A DNA stretch of 32,289 nt from assembly GCA_027025555.1 (NCBI GenBank), contig JALVQN010000138.1:1-32289 (forward strand). The letters are read 5' to 3'. Numbering within the stretch: position 1 is the first letter of the stretch; every line of letters starts with the position of its first letter. The translations under genes and the position numbers were made by a program. Shown in pieces: positions 1-7,638 of this stretch. The stretch is from Desulfobacterales bacterium. GTDB taxonomy: Bacteria; Desulfobacterota; Desulfobacteria; Desulfobacterales; UBA2156. The notes beneath the pieces were generated by a model. That model saw only the letters and a list, made by a program, of their open reading frames with translations. It searched no databases and was not told where the DNA came from.

Positions 1-946
1 CCAGGGCGACCAGCAGCCCCCCCGAGGTCTGGGGATCGAAAAGCACGTCCTGCATGGCCCGGTCCACGGAGGCGCTGAATTCGATTTTGCTTTCGAAAAA
101 TTCCCGGTTCTTGTGGGCGCCGCCCGGAATGAACCCCATGGCCGCAAAGGAGAGCGTTTCCCGGATCACCGGGACCCGGTCTGAAAAAATACGGACATGC
201 ACGTTGGATCCGTCCATCATCTCCACCAGGTGTCCCAAGAGTCCGAATCCGGTGATGTCGGTACACGCATGAACCGGGAAATCCTTCAAGGTCTGGGCCG
301 CTGCCCTGTTGAGGGCCGCCATGATCCGGGTCACCTCTTCAATGAGGGATCCCGGGGCCGAGGCCGCCTTGATGGCCGTGTTGAGAATCCCCGTGCCCAG
401 CGGCTTTGTCAGGACAAGGCCATCCCCCGGCCGGAGGTTCTTCTTGGTGAGCACCGCATCCGGATGGATGAATCCCGTGACCGAAAGCCCATATTTCAGT
501 TCTTTGTCCTGGATGCTGTGGCCCCCGATGAGCACCACCTCGGCCTCTTTCAACTTGTCGATCCCGCCCTGGATGACGCGCCTTAAAATTCCCAGGTCCA
601 TGTCCCGGGCCGGAAACGCCACCAGGTTCATGGCGGTTTTCGGCGTCCCCCCCATGGCATAGACGTCGCTGAGGGCGTTGGCCGCGGCGATTTGTCCGAA
701 ATCATAAGGGTCGTCCACCACGGGGGTGAAAAAGTCAACGGTCTGGATCAGGGCCAGATCCTCCGACACCCTGTAGATGCCGGCATCGTCGGCCACATCC
801 AAACCCACCATGACATGTTCGTCCGTGGGAAAGGCCATGCCGCAAAGTGCCCGGTCCAGGTCCCCTGGCGCCAGCTTGGAGGCTCAGCCCGCCCCGGCCA
901 CGGTGGTGGTCAACCGCACCGGTGTCGATCGTGTCTTTAAATTCAT
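1..946 (-). CDS. selD: Selenide, water dikinase SelD, selenocysteine-containing (C-terminal end outside window)
   Basis: SelD makes selenophosphate from selenide and ATP, the selenium donor for selenocysteine. The frame starts at ATG 946-944, behind an AGGAG ribosome site about 10 nt upstream. Codon 21 is an in-frame TGA (886-884) in the context GAG-U-ASKLAPGDL, exactly where SelD carries its catalytic Cys or Sec. Beyond the TGA the frame stays open to the window edge and shows the family motifs in order: GGHSIQDKELKYG, TKPLGTG, ACTDITGFGLLGH and, at the very end, FDPQTSGGLLVAL. About 315 codons are visible; the family is usually near 345 residues, so only a short C-terminal tail is missing. 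The TGA is therefore read as selenocysteine rather than a stop. A small hairpin follows it (856-868). No selA, selB or tRNA-Sec gene is in the window. Confidence 0.95.
856..868 (-). other. Candidate SECIS hairpin of selD
   Basis: Counting the U of UGA as 1, bases 19-31 of the mRNA form a CCAGG/CCUGG stem around a three-base GGA loop. Bacterial SECIS hairpins lie within the coding sequence at about this distance after the UGA, with a G at the start of the apical loop. The stem is short, and a competing CUGGC/GCCAG pairing exists just before it, so the exact fold is uncertain. Confidence 0.45.
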
Positions 947-1026
947 GGTTTTTCTTCTCCTTTTCGGACCTGTTTGCCTTGCACCGACCGGTCCCCTCCT
1001 TTCAACCGGCGTGTTCCTTCGTTTAC

Positions 1027-1053
1027 ACTATATCGGCATAAACGATCAGTCAA
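1027..1053 (-). promoter_or_regulatory. Possible sigma70 promoter of selD
   Basis: On the minus strand TTGACT (1053-1048) is followed after 15 bases by TATAGT (1032-1027). Both hexamers match the consensus at five of six positions, but the spacing is short. It sits about 80 bases upstream of the selD ATG, in the divergent region shared with the MaoC-like gene. The rest of that 264-base region shows nothing else recognisable. Confidence 0.4.
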
Positions 1054-1210
1054 ATTGAAAATATCGATGCTTGTATCCATCCGGATTTAAAAAATCTATC
1101 TTCAAATATCGCCTGGAAAAGGTTTGGGGCCCCCATGGCTTGTCAAGGAGCCCTTTTTCTGACATTAGAAACCCTTTGATGAATGGATCCAACAACCGAA
1201 AGGAGATCCT

Positions 1211-1666
1211 GTGTTTTTCGAAGAATTTGAGGTTTCCAGCCAGATAACAACCCCCCAAAGGCGGATTACAGAAGCGGACCTGGACGCCTTTTTGGGGCTT
1301 TCCGGCCTGCACTTGCCCCTTTTTGAAAAGGACGCGGCCGCAAGGCAGATGGGGCACCCCTTCCGGCTGGTGCCGGGCCCCATGATCCTCTCGGTGGCCA
1401 TGGGTCTGGTGAGAAAGGTGGGATGGTTTGACCGCGTGGTGGCGGTGGTGCGGTTCGAAGGCCTTGTCTTCAAACGACCGGTGCATCCGGGGCATTCGGT
1501 CCAGTCGAGGATCACGGTAAAAGGCAAACGGCCCACGCGAAACCCGCAGCGGGGCCTGGTGATTCTGGGATACCATGTGGTGAACCAAAACGGCCGGACC
1601 GTGCTGGTCACCGACGGCACCTACCTCATGCAGACGAAACGCGGCATGCAACGCACGTCTTCCTGA
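1211..1666 (+). CDS. MaoC-like hot-dog fold protein
   Basis: A 151-residue protein beginning at GTG, preceded by AAAGGAGA about 5 bases upstream. Its length and the segment around residues 27-62 (LGLSGLHLPLFEKDAA, then GHPFRLVPGPMILS), followed by the strand-rich half with RPVHPGHSVQ, fit the single-domain MaoC/hydratase-2 family. Active (R)-enoyl-CoA hydratases carry an Asp and a His in a GDxNPxH-type motif. Here the corresponding stretch reads SGLHLPLF, so both catalytic residues seem absent. It may be a non-hydratase hot-dog protein such as an acyl-binding or thioesterase-like relative. It stands alone, divergent from selD and convergent with the EamA gene. The family call is good, the substrate unknown. 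Confidence 0.65.
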   Translation: MFFEEFEVSSQITTPQRRITEADLDAFLGLSGLHLPLFEKDAAARQMGHPFRLVPGPMILSVAMGLVRKVGWFDRVVAVVRFEGLVFKRPVHPGHSVQSRITVKGKRPTRNPQRGLVILGYHVVNQNGRTVLVTDGTYLMQTKRGMQRTSS

Positions 1667-1693
1667 AAATGCGGGCGGCGGCACGCATCGCGT

Positions 1694-2659
1694 TCAGGAT
1701 CTTTTCCCGTTTTCGGCGGCCTTCACGGCCCGGGCCCGGATGAGCGCCGGCGCTTTTTCATCATACCCCTGATCGAGCTGGAGCAGAATCACTGCGCCGA
1801 TGACCAGGGCCCCCCCGAAGATTTGAAGGGGCGACAGGATTTCGTCCAAAAAGACGGCCGAGAGGATCCCGGCGGAAATGGGCTCCAACGTGGCCGTGAT
1901 GCTGGCCCGGGCCGCTCGGATGAGACCGACCCCTTGGAGATACAATCCAAAGGGGACCAGGGTTCCGAGGACGGCGATATAAAGAATCCATCCCCACTGG
2001 GCCGGGGAATAGTCTTGGAAGAAGGCCTCCAGGGGGGGATGGAACACGTTCCAGATCAGCGCGGCAAAGACAAAGGCGAAACAAAGCACCGTCCAGGGAT
2101 TGTAACGCCGCATCCCGTATTCCCCGAAAACCCCGTACCATGCGAAGGTCACGGCGGACAGGATCCCGCTGAGGATGCCGGCGCGGTTTAACGACAAGAA
2201 ATCCAGATCGTAGGCGCCCACCACCAGGTAGCATCCCAAAAAGGCGCCCGCCAGGGAAAGGGTGGTCACCGGCGTGGGCCTTTCCTTCAGGAAAACCGCG
2301 GAATAGATCACGATGAAAAAAGGGGCCAGGTATTGGAGGAGGATCGCCGCCGCCACATGGATTTTGCTGATGGCATAAAGATAGGTAAACTGGACTCCGG
2401 CCATTCCCACCACGCCAAAAAGGATGAAATAGCCCAGATCTTTCACCGATATACGAAGCAGCATGGGGCGAAACAGCCCCAGCACGGCAAACAGAATCCC
2501 CGCCGAAAGGGTCAGGCGAAGCTGGACAAGTTGAAAAGGGCTGACCCCGGAATGAAACAGGAACTTGGCGCCCGATCCGGATATTCCCCACAAGAGGGCG
2601 GCAAGGATCACGAAGAGATAGCCCCGTTTCAACCCCTTTTCGGTCCGCGTCGGCTTCAT
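1694..2659 (-). CDS. EamA (DMT superfamily) membrane transporter
   Basis: A 321-residue inner-membrane protein with about ten hydrophobic helices in two similar halves, the arrangement of the drug/metabolite (EamA, RhaT-like) transporters. The first half begins with GYLFVILAALLWGISGSGAK and the second with SGILSAVTFAWYGVFGEYGMR. A Pro/Glu-containing loop near the end of each half (FLKERPTPV and FLDEILSPLQ) is typical of the family. Members export amino acids, nucleotides or other metabolites; nothing here identifies the substrate. Its ATG overlaps the stop of the upstream remnant by the sequence ATGA, which suggests it was once translated together with that gene. The C-terminal tail is short and basic. 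Confidence 0.85.
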   Translation of the reverse strand: MKPTRTEKGLKRGYLFVILAALLWGISGSGAKFLFHSGVSPFQLVQLRLTLSAGILFAVLGLFRPMLLRISVKDLGYFILFGVVGMAGVQFTYLYAISKIHVAAAILLQYLAPFFIVIYSAVFLKERPTPVTTLSLAGAFLGCYLVVGAYDLDFLSLNRAGILSGILSAVTFAWYGVFGEYGMRRYNPWTVLCFAFVFAALIWNVFHPPLEAFFQDYSPAQWGWILYIAVLGTLVPFGLYLQGVGLIRAARASITATLEPISAGILSAVFLDEILSPLQIFGGALVIGAVILLQLDQGYDEKAPALIRARAVKAAENGKRS

Positions 2660-2949
2660 GCGTCAGCCAGGCCCCGCTCTCCCGGGTTTCCGTACCGATG
2701 ACAGGTATGACCAATGCTCTGGTCGACCCCATACCGGAGCAGTTCGAGGCGGCCCTCCATCATGACGGGGTTGCGGGAGACATGAAAGCCCGTGGCGGAT
2801 GCGGCCTTAAAAACCGTTTTCGGGACACGATCCGGGCTGAGGCGGGCCGTCTGGACGGAACAAGGATCCGGGAGCCGGACCCGGAGGGCGATACCGGCCG
2901 CGTGCTGCAGGAAGGCCGTGCCACGGCGCGGGATCCTGCCATGCGGCAA
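2656..2949 (-). pseudogene. Gene remnant resembling the extreme C-terminus of PutA-type proline catabolism enzyme
   Basis: An open frame of 97 codons lies between the response regulator and the EamA gene. Its last 45 residues look like real protein, including NPVMMEGRLELLRYGVDQSI and then HTCHRYGNPGERG. From memory this matches the tail of the long bifunctional proline dehydrogenase/glutamate-semialdehyde dehydrogenases of delta-type proteobacteria, which end in a GRIELL-Y-x-EQSIS-x-YHRYGNLG pattern. Those proteins are around 1,000 residues, so only the last tenth at most remains, and the response regulator occupies the space where the rest should be. The stop overlaps the EamA start. The similarity comes from recall, not a search; a small unrelated gene is possible. 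Confidence 0.4.
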
Positions 2950-2965
2950 CCCGGTTTCCCGGGAC

Positions 2966-3316
2966 TTATCCGATGGTTCTCTTTACGATCCCGAGAAGCT
3001 TGTCCGGATCAAAAGGTTTGGCGAGATAGGCCACGGCGTCTTTTACGGCATGGTCGCCGTCGATTCCCGTGATCACGATGACCGGCGTATCTTTCAGTTC
3101 TTTGTCTTTTCTGAGCTTCCGATAGAATCGGGGCCCCCATTCCTTGGGCATTTGCAGATCCAGGGTGATGAGGTCCGGTTTTTCCTTTTTCACCACGTCC
3201 AGCCCCTCCATGGAGCTGGAAGCGGTGCAGGTGGCGTATCCATTGTCCTCGAAGAGGTTGACCAGGTATTTCACGATCACCGGATCATCGTCGATTACTA
3301 AAATCTTTTTTGCCAT
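2966..3316 (-). CDS. Single-domain response regulator (CheY-like receiver)
   Basis: A 116-residue receiver domain with no output domain. The acidic triad is at residues 9-11 (VIDDDP), the phospho-acceptor is Asp53 (TLDLQMP), the switch Thr is Thr83 (VITG) and the conserved Lys is Lys100 (YLAKPF). It should be phosphorylated by a histidine kinase and act by binding a partner protein. The kinase is not in the window. The gene lies 58 bases downstream of tmcA on the same strand with no clear terminator between, so it may be transcribed with the tmc genes. A GAGAGG ribosome site precedes the ATG. Confidence 0.92.
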   Translation of the reverse strand: MAKKILVIDDDPVIVKYLVNLFEDNGYATCTASSSMEGLDVVKKEKPDLITLDLQMPKEWGPRFYRKLRKDKELKDTPVIVITGIDGDHAVKDAVAYLAKPFDPDKLLGIVKRTIG

Positions 3317-3374
3317 GACAGACCTCTCTCATTTGGGTTTCGGGCACGCTGCTCCCCGCCGCCTGACGATGGGA

Positions 3375-3755
3375 CTACCGCACATGGCATTCACCGCACA
3401 TGATGGGGCCCTTCTTTTGTTTTTTGTGGCACCCTTTGCAGTTCACATGGAACGCCTTCACAAGAGACGGCTGGTTGCCCTGGTCCTCGGGGCCGTGACA
3501 ATCCGCACATCTCTGATCCTCGGAGGACTCGTCTTCCACGAGTTTCCCGTCCTCGTAAACATGGTGGCACTCGTTGCACTCTTCGATTCCGGCCGTCTCG
3601 TTGTGCGCTTCGTGCTTGAAGACAGCGGCAGGCCTCTGGGGGTTGTCAAAGACGCTCCGGTCCACCGACTCCATATCTTCCTGGGAATGGACTGAAAGTA
3701 ACATAAACGGCAAGAGAAAGAAAGCACAAGCGATGATGGTCATCCCCTTTTTCAT
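3375..3755 (-). CDS. tmcA: TmcA, acidic tetraheme cytochrome c3 of the Tmc complex
   Basis: A 126-residue periplasmic cytochrome. Residues 1-24 form a signal peptide (MKKGMTIIACAFFLLPF...). Four CxxCH heme sites follow at residues 60-64, 83-87, 106-110 and 120-124, the number and spacing of a class III cytochrome c3. Further His residues (48, 51, 65, 103) could supply the second axial ligands. The mature protein is rich in Glu and Asp, as in the type II acidic cytochrome c3 (TmcA) that takes electrons from periplasmic hydrogenases and passes them to the membrane complex. The start is placed at the ATG behind CGAAGGAGAACC; an open frame continues upstream but overlaps tmcB. It is the last tmc gene transcribed, 17 bases after tmcB. 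Confidence 0.93.
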   Translation of the reverse strand: MKKGMTIIACAFFLLPFMLLSVHSQEDMESVDRSVFDNPQRPAAVFKHEAHNETAGIEECNECHHVYEDGKLVEDESSEDQRCADCHGPEDQGNQPSLVKAFHVNCKGCHKKQKKGPIMCGECHVR

Positions 3756-3772
3756 GTTGGTTCTCCTTCGAA

Positions 3773-5128
3773 TCATTCGGGTTTCTCCATGATTTGATAG
3801 ATGATGTCCCCGAAGAATTTGATGTCCATGTGGAGATCGTAGTAATTCTTGATGTCTTTCAACCCGCTGTGGCAGTTGTGACACGGGGAGATGATCACCT
3901 TGGCTCCCCTGGCCTTGGCATCCATCAATTGCTCGGCCTTCACCCGGTTGCTCTTGACCCGTTTCAGCTTGTAGGGAGGCCCGCAGTTGATGACCCCGCC
4001 TCCGGCGCAGCAGCAATAGTTGTATTCCCGGTTCGGGTGCATTTCAACGACGGTTTCACACAGGGCGTGGGCCACATAACGGGCCTTTTCCATGAGGCCG
4101 CCGCCCCGAATCACGTTGCACGGGTCATGGAGGGTGACCGGTTCCGGGTACTTCTCCTTGATGGGGATGCGGTTGTCCTTCAACAATTCCCAATAAAAAT
4201 CGATGGCATGGACGATGGGAATGGGCGGATGGCTCCATCCCAGCCACCGGTTTCCCGTGTCGTAGACCGATCGGAAGGCATGGCCGCATTCGCCCATGAC
4301 GATCCGTTTGACCCGCAGACGGGCGGCCAGTTCGAAATGGGTGCGTTTGACCCGTCCCATGATCTCGTTGTCGCCGGTGAACATGGCCATGTCGCTGTTG
4401 TCCCATCCCATATCGGCGGGCATGGTCCAGTCCACACCGGCCACCTCCATGATGGCGGCCGCCTGGTAGATCAGCTGGGCCTGAAACTTGGGCTCCGGCG
4501 CAATGACCGAATACATGATGTCGGCCCCTTCCTTCTCCAGGGGAATCCTCAAGGTCGGAAACTCCCCGCGGGCTTCTTCCTCCTGCCATTGGAGGGTGTC
4601 CGGCCATTCATCCCCCTTCACCCACATCTGGTTCATGGTGACACTGTGGCTGTGGGCCGTGTCCTGAATGTACAAGGGGGTGATCCCCAGTTTATGACAG
4701 ATCCGGCGCACCATGCTGATCAGGTAGGCGATGTCGATGCCGAAGGGGCAAAACTGAAGGCAGCGTCGGCACAGATTGCATTCGGTCTGGGCGATCTCCA
4801 CGGCCCGGCGCATGAAGTCGGGACTCACCCGGCCCTTTTTCCGGATCATCTCCCAAAGGGTCTGCTTCACCTTGCCCACCGGAGACCATTTGGGATCCTT
4901 GTCGTGGGACATGTAATAGTGGCAGGCCTCACTGCAAAGGCCGCAATGGATGCACGTGTTCACGTAAGTTTTGAGACGCGCCCCGGTTTCCGTGTTGAGG
5001 ACCTGGTTGATGACCTGTTCGATGCGCGCTTCCGTCAGTCGGGAGATGCCCACCTCGATCCCTTCATCGACGACTTTCTGTTCTTCTTCTTCTTTCTTTT
5101 CATCTTGGGTTACGGCTGGTTCCGCCAT
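3773..5128 (-). CDS. tmcB: TmcB, HdrD-like iron-sulfur subunit of the Tmc complex
   Basis: A 451-residue cytoplasmic protein related to the HdrD subunit of heterodisulfide reductase and to DsrK. An acidic N-terminal leader (residues 1-25) precedes two 4Fe-4S clusters: Cys59, 62, 65, 69 and Cys117, 120, 123, 127. The C-terminal half holds CCG-type cysteines: Cys281 (GECGH), Cys337 (HDPCN), Cys372-374 (CCCAGGG) and Cys416/419 (PCHNCH). In the family these bind an unusual cluster used in thiol/disulfide or electron-confurcating chemistry. It presumably receives electrons from TmcC at the inner face of the membrane. The ATG follows a GGAGGAAATACC ribosome site. The gene has the expected full length and all its cysteines. 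Confidence 0.93.
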   Translation of the reverse strand: MAEPAVTQDEKKEEEEQKVVDEGIEVGISRLTEARIEQVINQVLNTETGARLKTYVNTCIHCGLCSEACHYYMSHDKDPKWSPVGKVKQTLWEMIRKKGRVSPDFMRRAVEIAQTECNLCRRCLQFCPFGIDIAYLISMVRRICHKLGITPLYIQDTAHSHSVTMNQMWVKGDEWPDTLQWQEEEARGEFPTLRIPLEKEGADIMYSVIAPEPKFQAQLIYQAAAIMEVAGVDWTMPADMGWDNSDMAMFTGDNEIMGRVKRTHFELAARLRVKRIVMGECGHAFRSVYDTGNRWLGWSHPPIPIVHAIDFYWELLKDNRIPIKEKYPEPVTLHDPCNVIRGGGLMEKARYVAHALCETVVEMHPNREYNYCCCAGGGVINCGPPYKLKRVKSNRVKAEQLMDAKARGAKVIISPCHNCHSGLKDIKNYYDLHMDIKFFGDIIYQIMEKPE

Positions 5129-5201
5129 GGTATTTCCTCCTTACTCCGGATCCTCCGCTAACGAATGCCTGGAGGGTCCGGGTCTGTGAGCAACATCGTG
5201 A

Positions 5202-5861
5202 TTAGAAATCCTTCGACTTGCGAATGACGCCGAACTCCGATCCCATATAGGCGCGCGTAAAGGGTGAATAGATCATGTGGCTCAACCGGGTGAAGGGGAT
5301 GGCCACCAGCATCACCTCGCCCGCCAAAACGTGCAGCACCATGACCATGGGATACCCGAACCACTGGTGATAAGCCAAAAACCCGGTGACGAACGGGGCG
5401 GCAACGATGGCCAAGATGAAGTAATCGGAGGGAAACGTCACAAACTGAACTTCGGGCTGAGTCAATCGCCGGAGCAGGAAAAAGACACAGCCGGCAATCA
5501 CGATCAGCGTCATCACATCCGCCACCCCATCGGGCAATGTCCACCAGCTGATGTCCCAGGATTCATCCCACAGGGTCACGTGAGCCAGCAAAAAGATGGG
5601 GGACACGAAGAGGCAGATATGAAAGGCAAAGGTGACCACGGTCAAAACCGGTTTCCTCCGCCAGTTATAGGTGGCAAAGGGCGTCATCCAGTGCACGATG
5701 GATCGCAGGCTGTACTTCAAACTCATGTATGTAAAAATAAAGGGTTCCTTCTTTTTTACTTCCACGAGCATGGCGATCATCCGATAGAGGCTCCCCCCGA
5801 CAAAGAGGATAAACGCCACCCAGGCCAGCGGGCCGCTTACAAATTGATAGAGATCGTGCAT
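5202..5861 (-). CDS. tmcC: TmcC, cytochrome b-type membrane subunit of the Tmc complex
   Basis: A 219-residue integral membrane protein with about five to six hydrophobic helices and several in-membrane His residues (for example HWMTPF, FHICLF, YHQWFG, LHVLAGE), like the NarI/DsrM family that carries b hemes. In the Tmc complex it links periplasmic TmcA with cytoplasmic TmcB across the membrane. The start is placed at ATG 5861, because AAGGGGG lies 5 bases upstream. A GTG two codons earlier is possible but overlaps that ribosome site. The gene begins 10 bases after the tmcD stop and ends 73 bases before tmcB. Confidence 0.9.
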   Translation of the reverse strand: MHDLYQFVSGPLAWVAFILFVGGSLYRMIAMLVEVKKKEPFIFTYMSLKYSLRSIVHWMTPFATYNWRRKPVLTVVTFAFHICLFVSPIFLLAHVTLWDESWDISWWTLPDGVADVMTLIVIAGCVFFLLRRLTQPEVQFVTFPSDYFILAIVAAPFVTGFLAYHQWFGYPMVMVLHVLAGEVMLVAIPFTRLSHMIYSPFTRAYMGSEFGVIRKSKDF

Positions 5862-5871
5862 GGTCACCCCC

Positions 5872-7134
5872 TTAACCTGTAATTTCCGTTACCGGCAGGA
5901 TACGCCGAAGGTATTGGCCATTTTCCACGGTCCTGAGCAGAACCTTTTCACTGTCCGGGCTGAAAACCGGATCCCAGGCGGCCTCGCACTCTTGAGGCCA
6001 GACGCGGTCGTTGATGACGACGGTGTATTTCCCCTGTTTTTCCACCTTTACCCCCACATGGCGATTGTTCGGGCTGATGACCGGTTTCCAGGCCATATGG
6101 AAGGTGTTGCTCCAGGCGGCGCCGTTCACCACCACTTTCCATGTTTGGTCTTCTTTGGCCAGCGCCGCAATGGTGGATCCATCCGGAGAAATCACCAAAT
6201 CCGAAACCAGGGTGCTGAACGTGACGCTCCAGGGCCGACCGTTGACAGCCACGGTCCATCGGCCGTAGCGTGGGGAGACAATGGCCGCCAACGTTTCCCC
6301 GTCGGCGCTGAAGGTTTGATGCCAAGCCTGCAGAAATCGTCCCTCCCATAAAATTTCGCCGTCCTGGGCCAGGGTCCACTTGCCCCCTGTTCGAACCGGG
6401 GCGATGACGCTTCCGGTGACAGGATGAAAAACAGGTTCCCAAACGCACTGGAAGACCTTGTCCCAGGGCCGACCGTCAACGGCGATGGAATAGTCATAGA
6501 GGTTGTGCCGCATCTCGGCCGCCAATTTCGTTCCGTCTGCACTGAAGGCCATGTTCCAGGCATTCACGAATTTATTCTCCCACGCCTGTCCGTCCACCGC
6601 CACGGTGAAACAGCCTTCCTGGAATTTGTGGATTTCCCCTTCGCCAAAATCCTCCACCTGGACCACGGCGGCGGTTTTGGAGCCGTCCGGGCTCATGGCA
6701 AAATAGGTCATGTTCTGGAAGGTCGTCTCCCACGGCTTCCCGTTGACCACCATGCAGTACATCCCGTCATTCTGGGCGGCCACGGCAATGTTTTTGCCGT
6801 CCGGACTGAACAGGGTGTTCCAGACATACGCGAACTTGTTCTCCCAGGGCACCCCGTCCACGGCCACGGTCCACTCGGCCATGTCGGATACCAGGGCGGT
6901 GAGCCGTCCATCCGGCGCCCACCTCAAATACCAGATCTTTTCGAACGGATTTTCCCAGGTCTCTCCGTTCACGCAGACGTTGAATTCCTCTTCATCCTGG
7001 TTCACGACGGCCGCCACGTGCTCTCCGTCGGGGCTGGCATACGGTTCCTCAACCCAGTTGAATTTGTCCTTCCATGGGTCCATGGGAACCGTTTTCTCCC
7101 TTGTCTCCCAGTCCCAGTTGCTTTGATCAACCAT
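5872..7134 (-). CDS. tmcD: TmcD, beta-propeller-like subunit of the Tmc complex
   Basis: A 420-residue soluble protein without signal peptide, built from about eight to nine repeats of roughly 42-48 residues. Each repeat contains a W-[ED/S]-x-x-F element (for example GETWENPF, GVPWENKF, GKPWETTF, GRPWDKVF, GAAWSNTF), then a FSPDG/MSPDG-type turn and an Ala-rich strand. This is the WD40-like pattern of TmcD, whose role in the complex is unknown and may be structural. The start is set at the ATG behind AAGGAGGG; the longer reading frame upstream has no ribosome site. It is the first gene transcribed, so the order here is D-C-B-A. Confidence 0.88.
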   Translation of the reverse strand: MVDQSNWDWETREKTVPMDPWKDKFNWVEEPYASPDGEHVAAVVNQDEEEFNVCVNGETWENPFEKIWYLRWAPDGRLTALVSDMAEWTVAVDGVPWENKFAYVWNTLFSPDGKNIAVAAQNDGMYCMVVNGKPWETTFQNMTYFAMSPDGSKTAAVVQVEDFGEGEIHKFQEGCFTVAVDGQAWENKFVNAWNMAFSADGTKLAAEMRHNLYDYSIAVDGRPWDKVFQCVWEPVFHPVTGSVIAPVRTGGKWTLAQDGEILWEGRFLQAWHQTFSADGETLAAIVSPRYGRWTVAVNGRPWSVTFSTLVSDLVISPDGSTIAALAKEDQTWKVVVNGAAWSNTFHMAWKPVISPNNRHVGVKVEKQGKYTVVINDRVWPQECEAAWDPVFSPDSEKVLLRTVENGQYLRRILPVTEITG

Positions 7135-7638
7135 ACTCCCTCCTTGATGGTGAAAGCTTAAATGCAATCGGTCCGGCCCCGCCTTACCCCCCATCCCGAA
7201 TGGCCATATGCAGCGATCTGGCGCGGGGTCCGGGACTGTCGGGCGTCACGCCTCCCCTCCGACATCCTTTAATCCGGTTTTTTCCTGCCCCTTTTGGAGA
7301 AAATCATGAGCGGAATTAACAAAGGGGGCGTTGTATGTCAAGGAGAAGCTTCTTGAAGGCGGTGTTTCCATGAAGGGCACCTGCCCTTGCAAAGAGGCGG
7401 GGCCATGGGTTTAATACAACCTGCAAATTTGCCGATACATAACGGACGAAAGCAAAAAGAGGCGGTATGAATCTGAAGGTCCCGTGCGCCTGAAAAGGCC
7501 AAAGGAGCCGCCCGGGACAACTGGATGCCGGATTTTGGCTTGTCAGCCGATGGCGACCATGCTATGGGAAATTCGCAAGAGGCGTTTTATGCCCTGGAAG
7601 AAGTCCAGTCCGCGTTTGAAAAAGCAGGAGGGAAACCG
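7135..7638. other. Divergent intergenic region between tmcD and the 7.6 kb gene
   Basis: About 500 bases hold no convincing gene. Towards tmcD it contains a promoter candidate (7313-7341) and, in the resulting leader of about 170 bases, a hairpin with outer arms TGTCG/CGACA (7237-7264) around an inner GGCG/CGCC. The half nearer the plus-strand gene shows purine-rich stretches and an in-frame extension of that gene without a ribosome site. No riboswitch family could be matched. Confidence 0.5.
7313..7341 (-). promoter_or_regulatory. Possible promoter of the tmcDCBA operon
   Basis: Minus strand: a perfect TTGACA (7341-7336), followed by GTTAAT at 15 bases (four of six matches) or TAATTC at 17 bases. 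It lies about 180 bases upstream of the tmcD ATG, the first gene of the operon. The -35 is strong and the -10 ambiguous. Confidence 0.45.

Noticed and set aside
884-886. TGA in selD read as a nonsense mutation
   Set aside because: It is at the known Sec/Cys position of SelD, the downstream frame is fully conserved, and a second selenoprotein is present.
1046-1684. Minus-strand open frame of 212 codons near the MaoC-like gene
   Set aside because: Shadow of the plus-strand MaoC-like gene, which has a ribosome site and family character. The minus frame has none.
3794-5161. Plus-strand open frame of 455 codons
   Set aside because: Antisense to tmcB, whose clusters and CCG motifs are intact. The translation is His/Gly/Val-rich without motifs.
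7370-7530. Possible riboswitch (c-di-GMP, cobalamin or glycine type)
   Set aside because: Some purine-rich pieces look suggestive, but none of the conserved core sequences of these families could be aligned.
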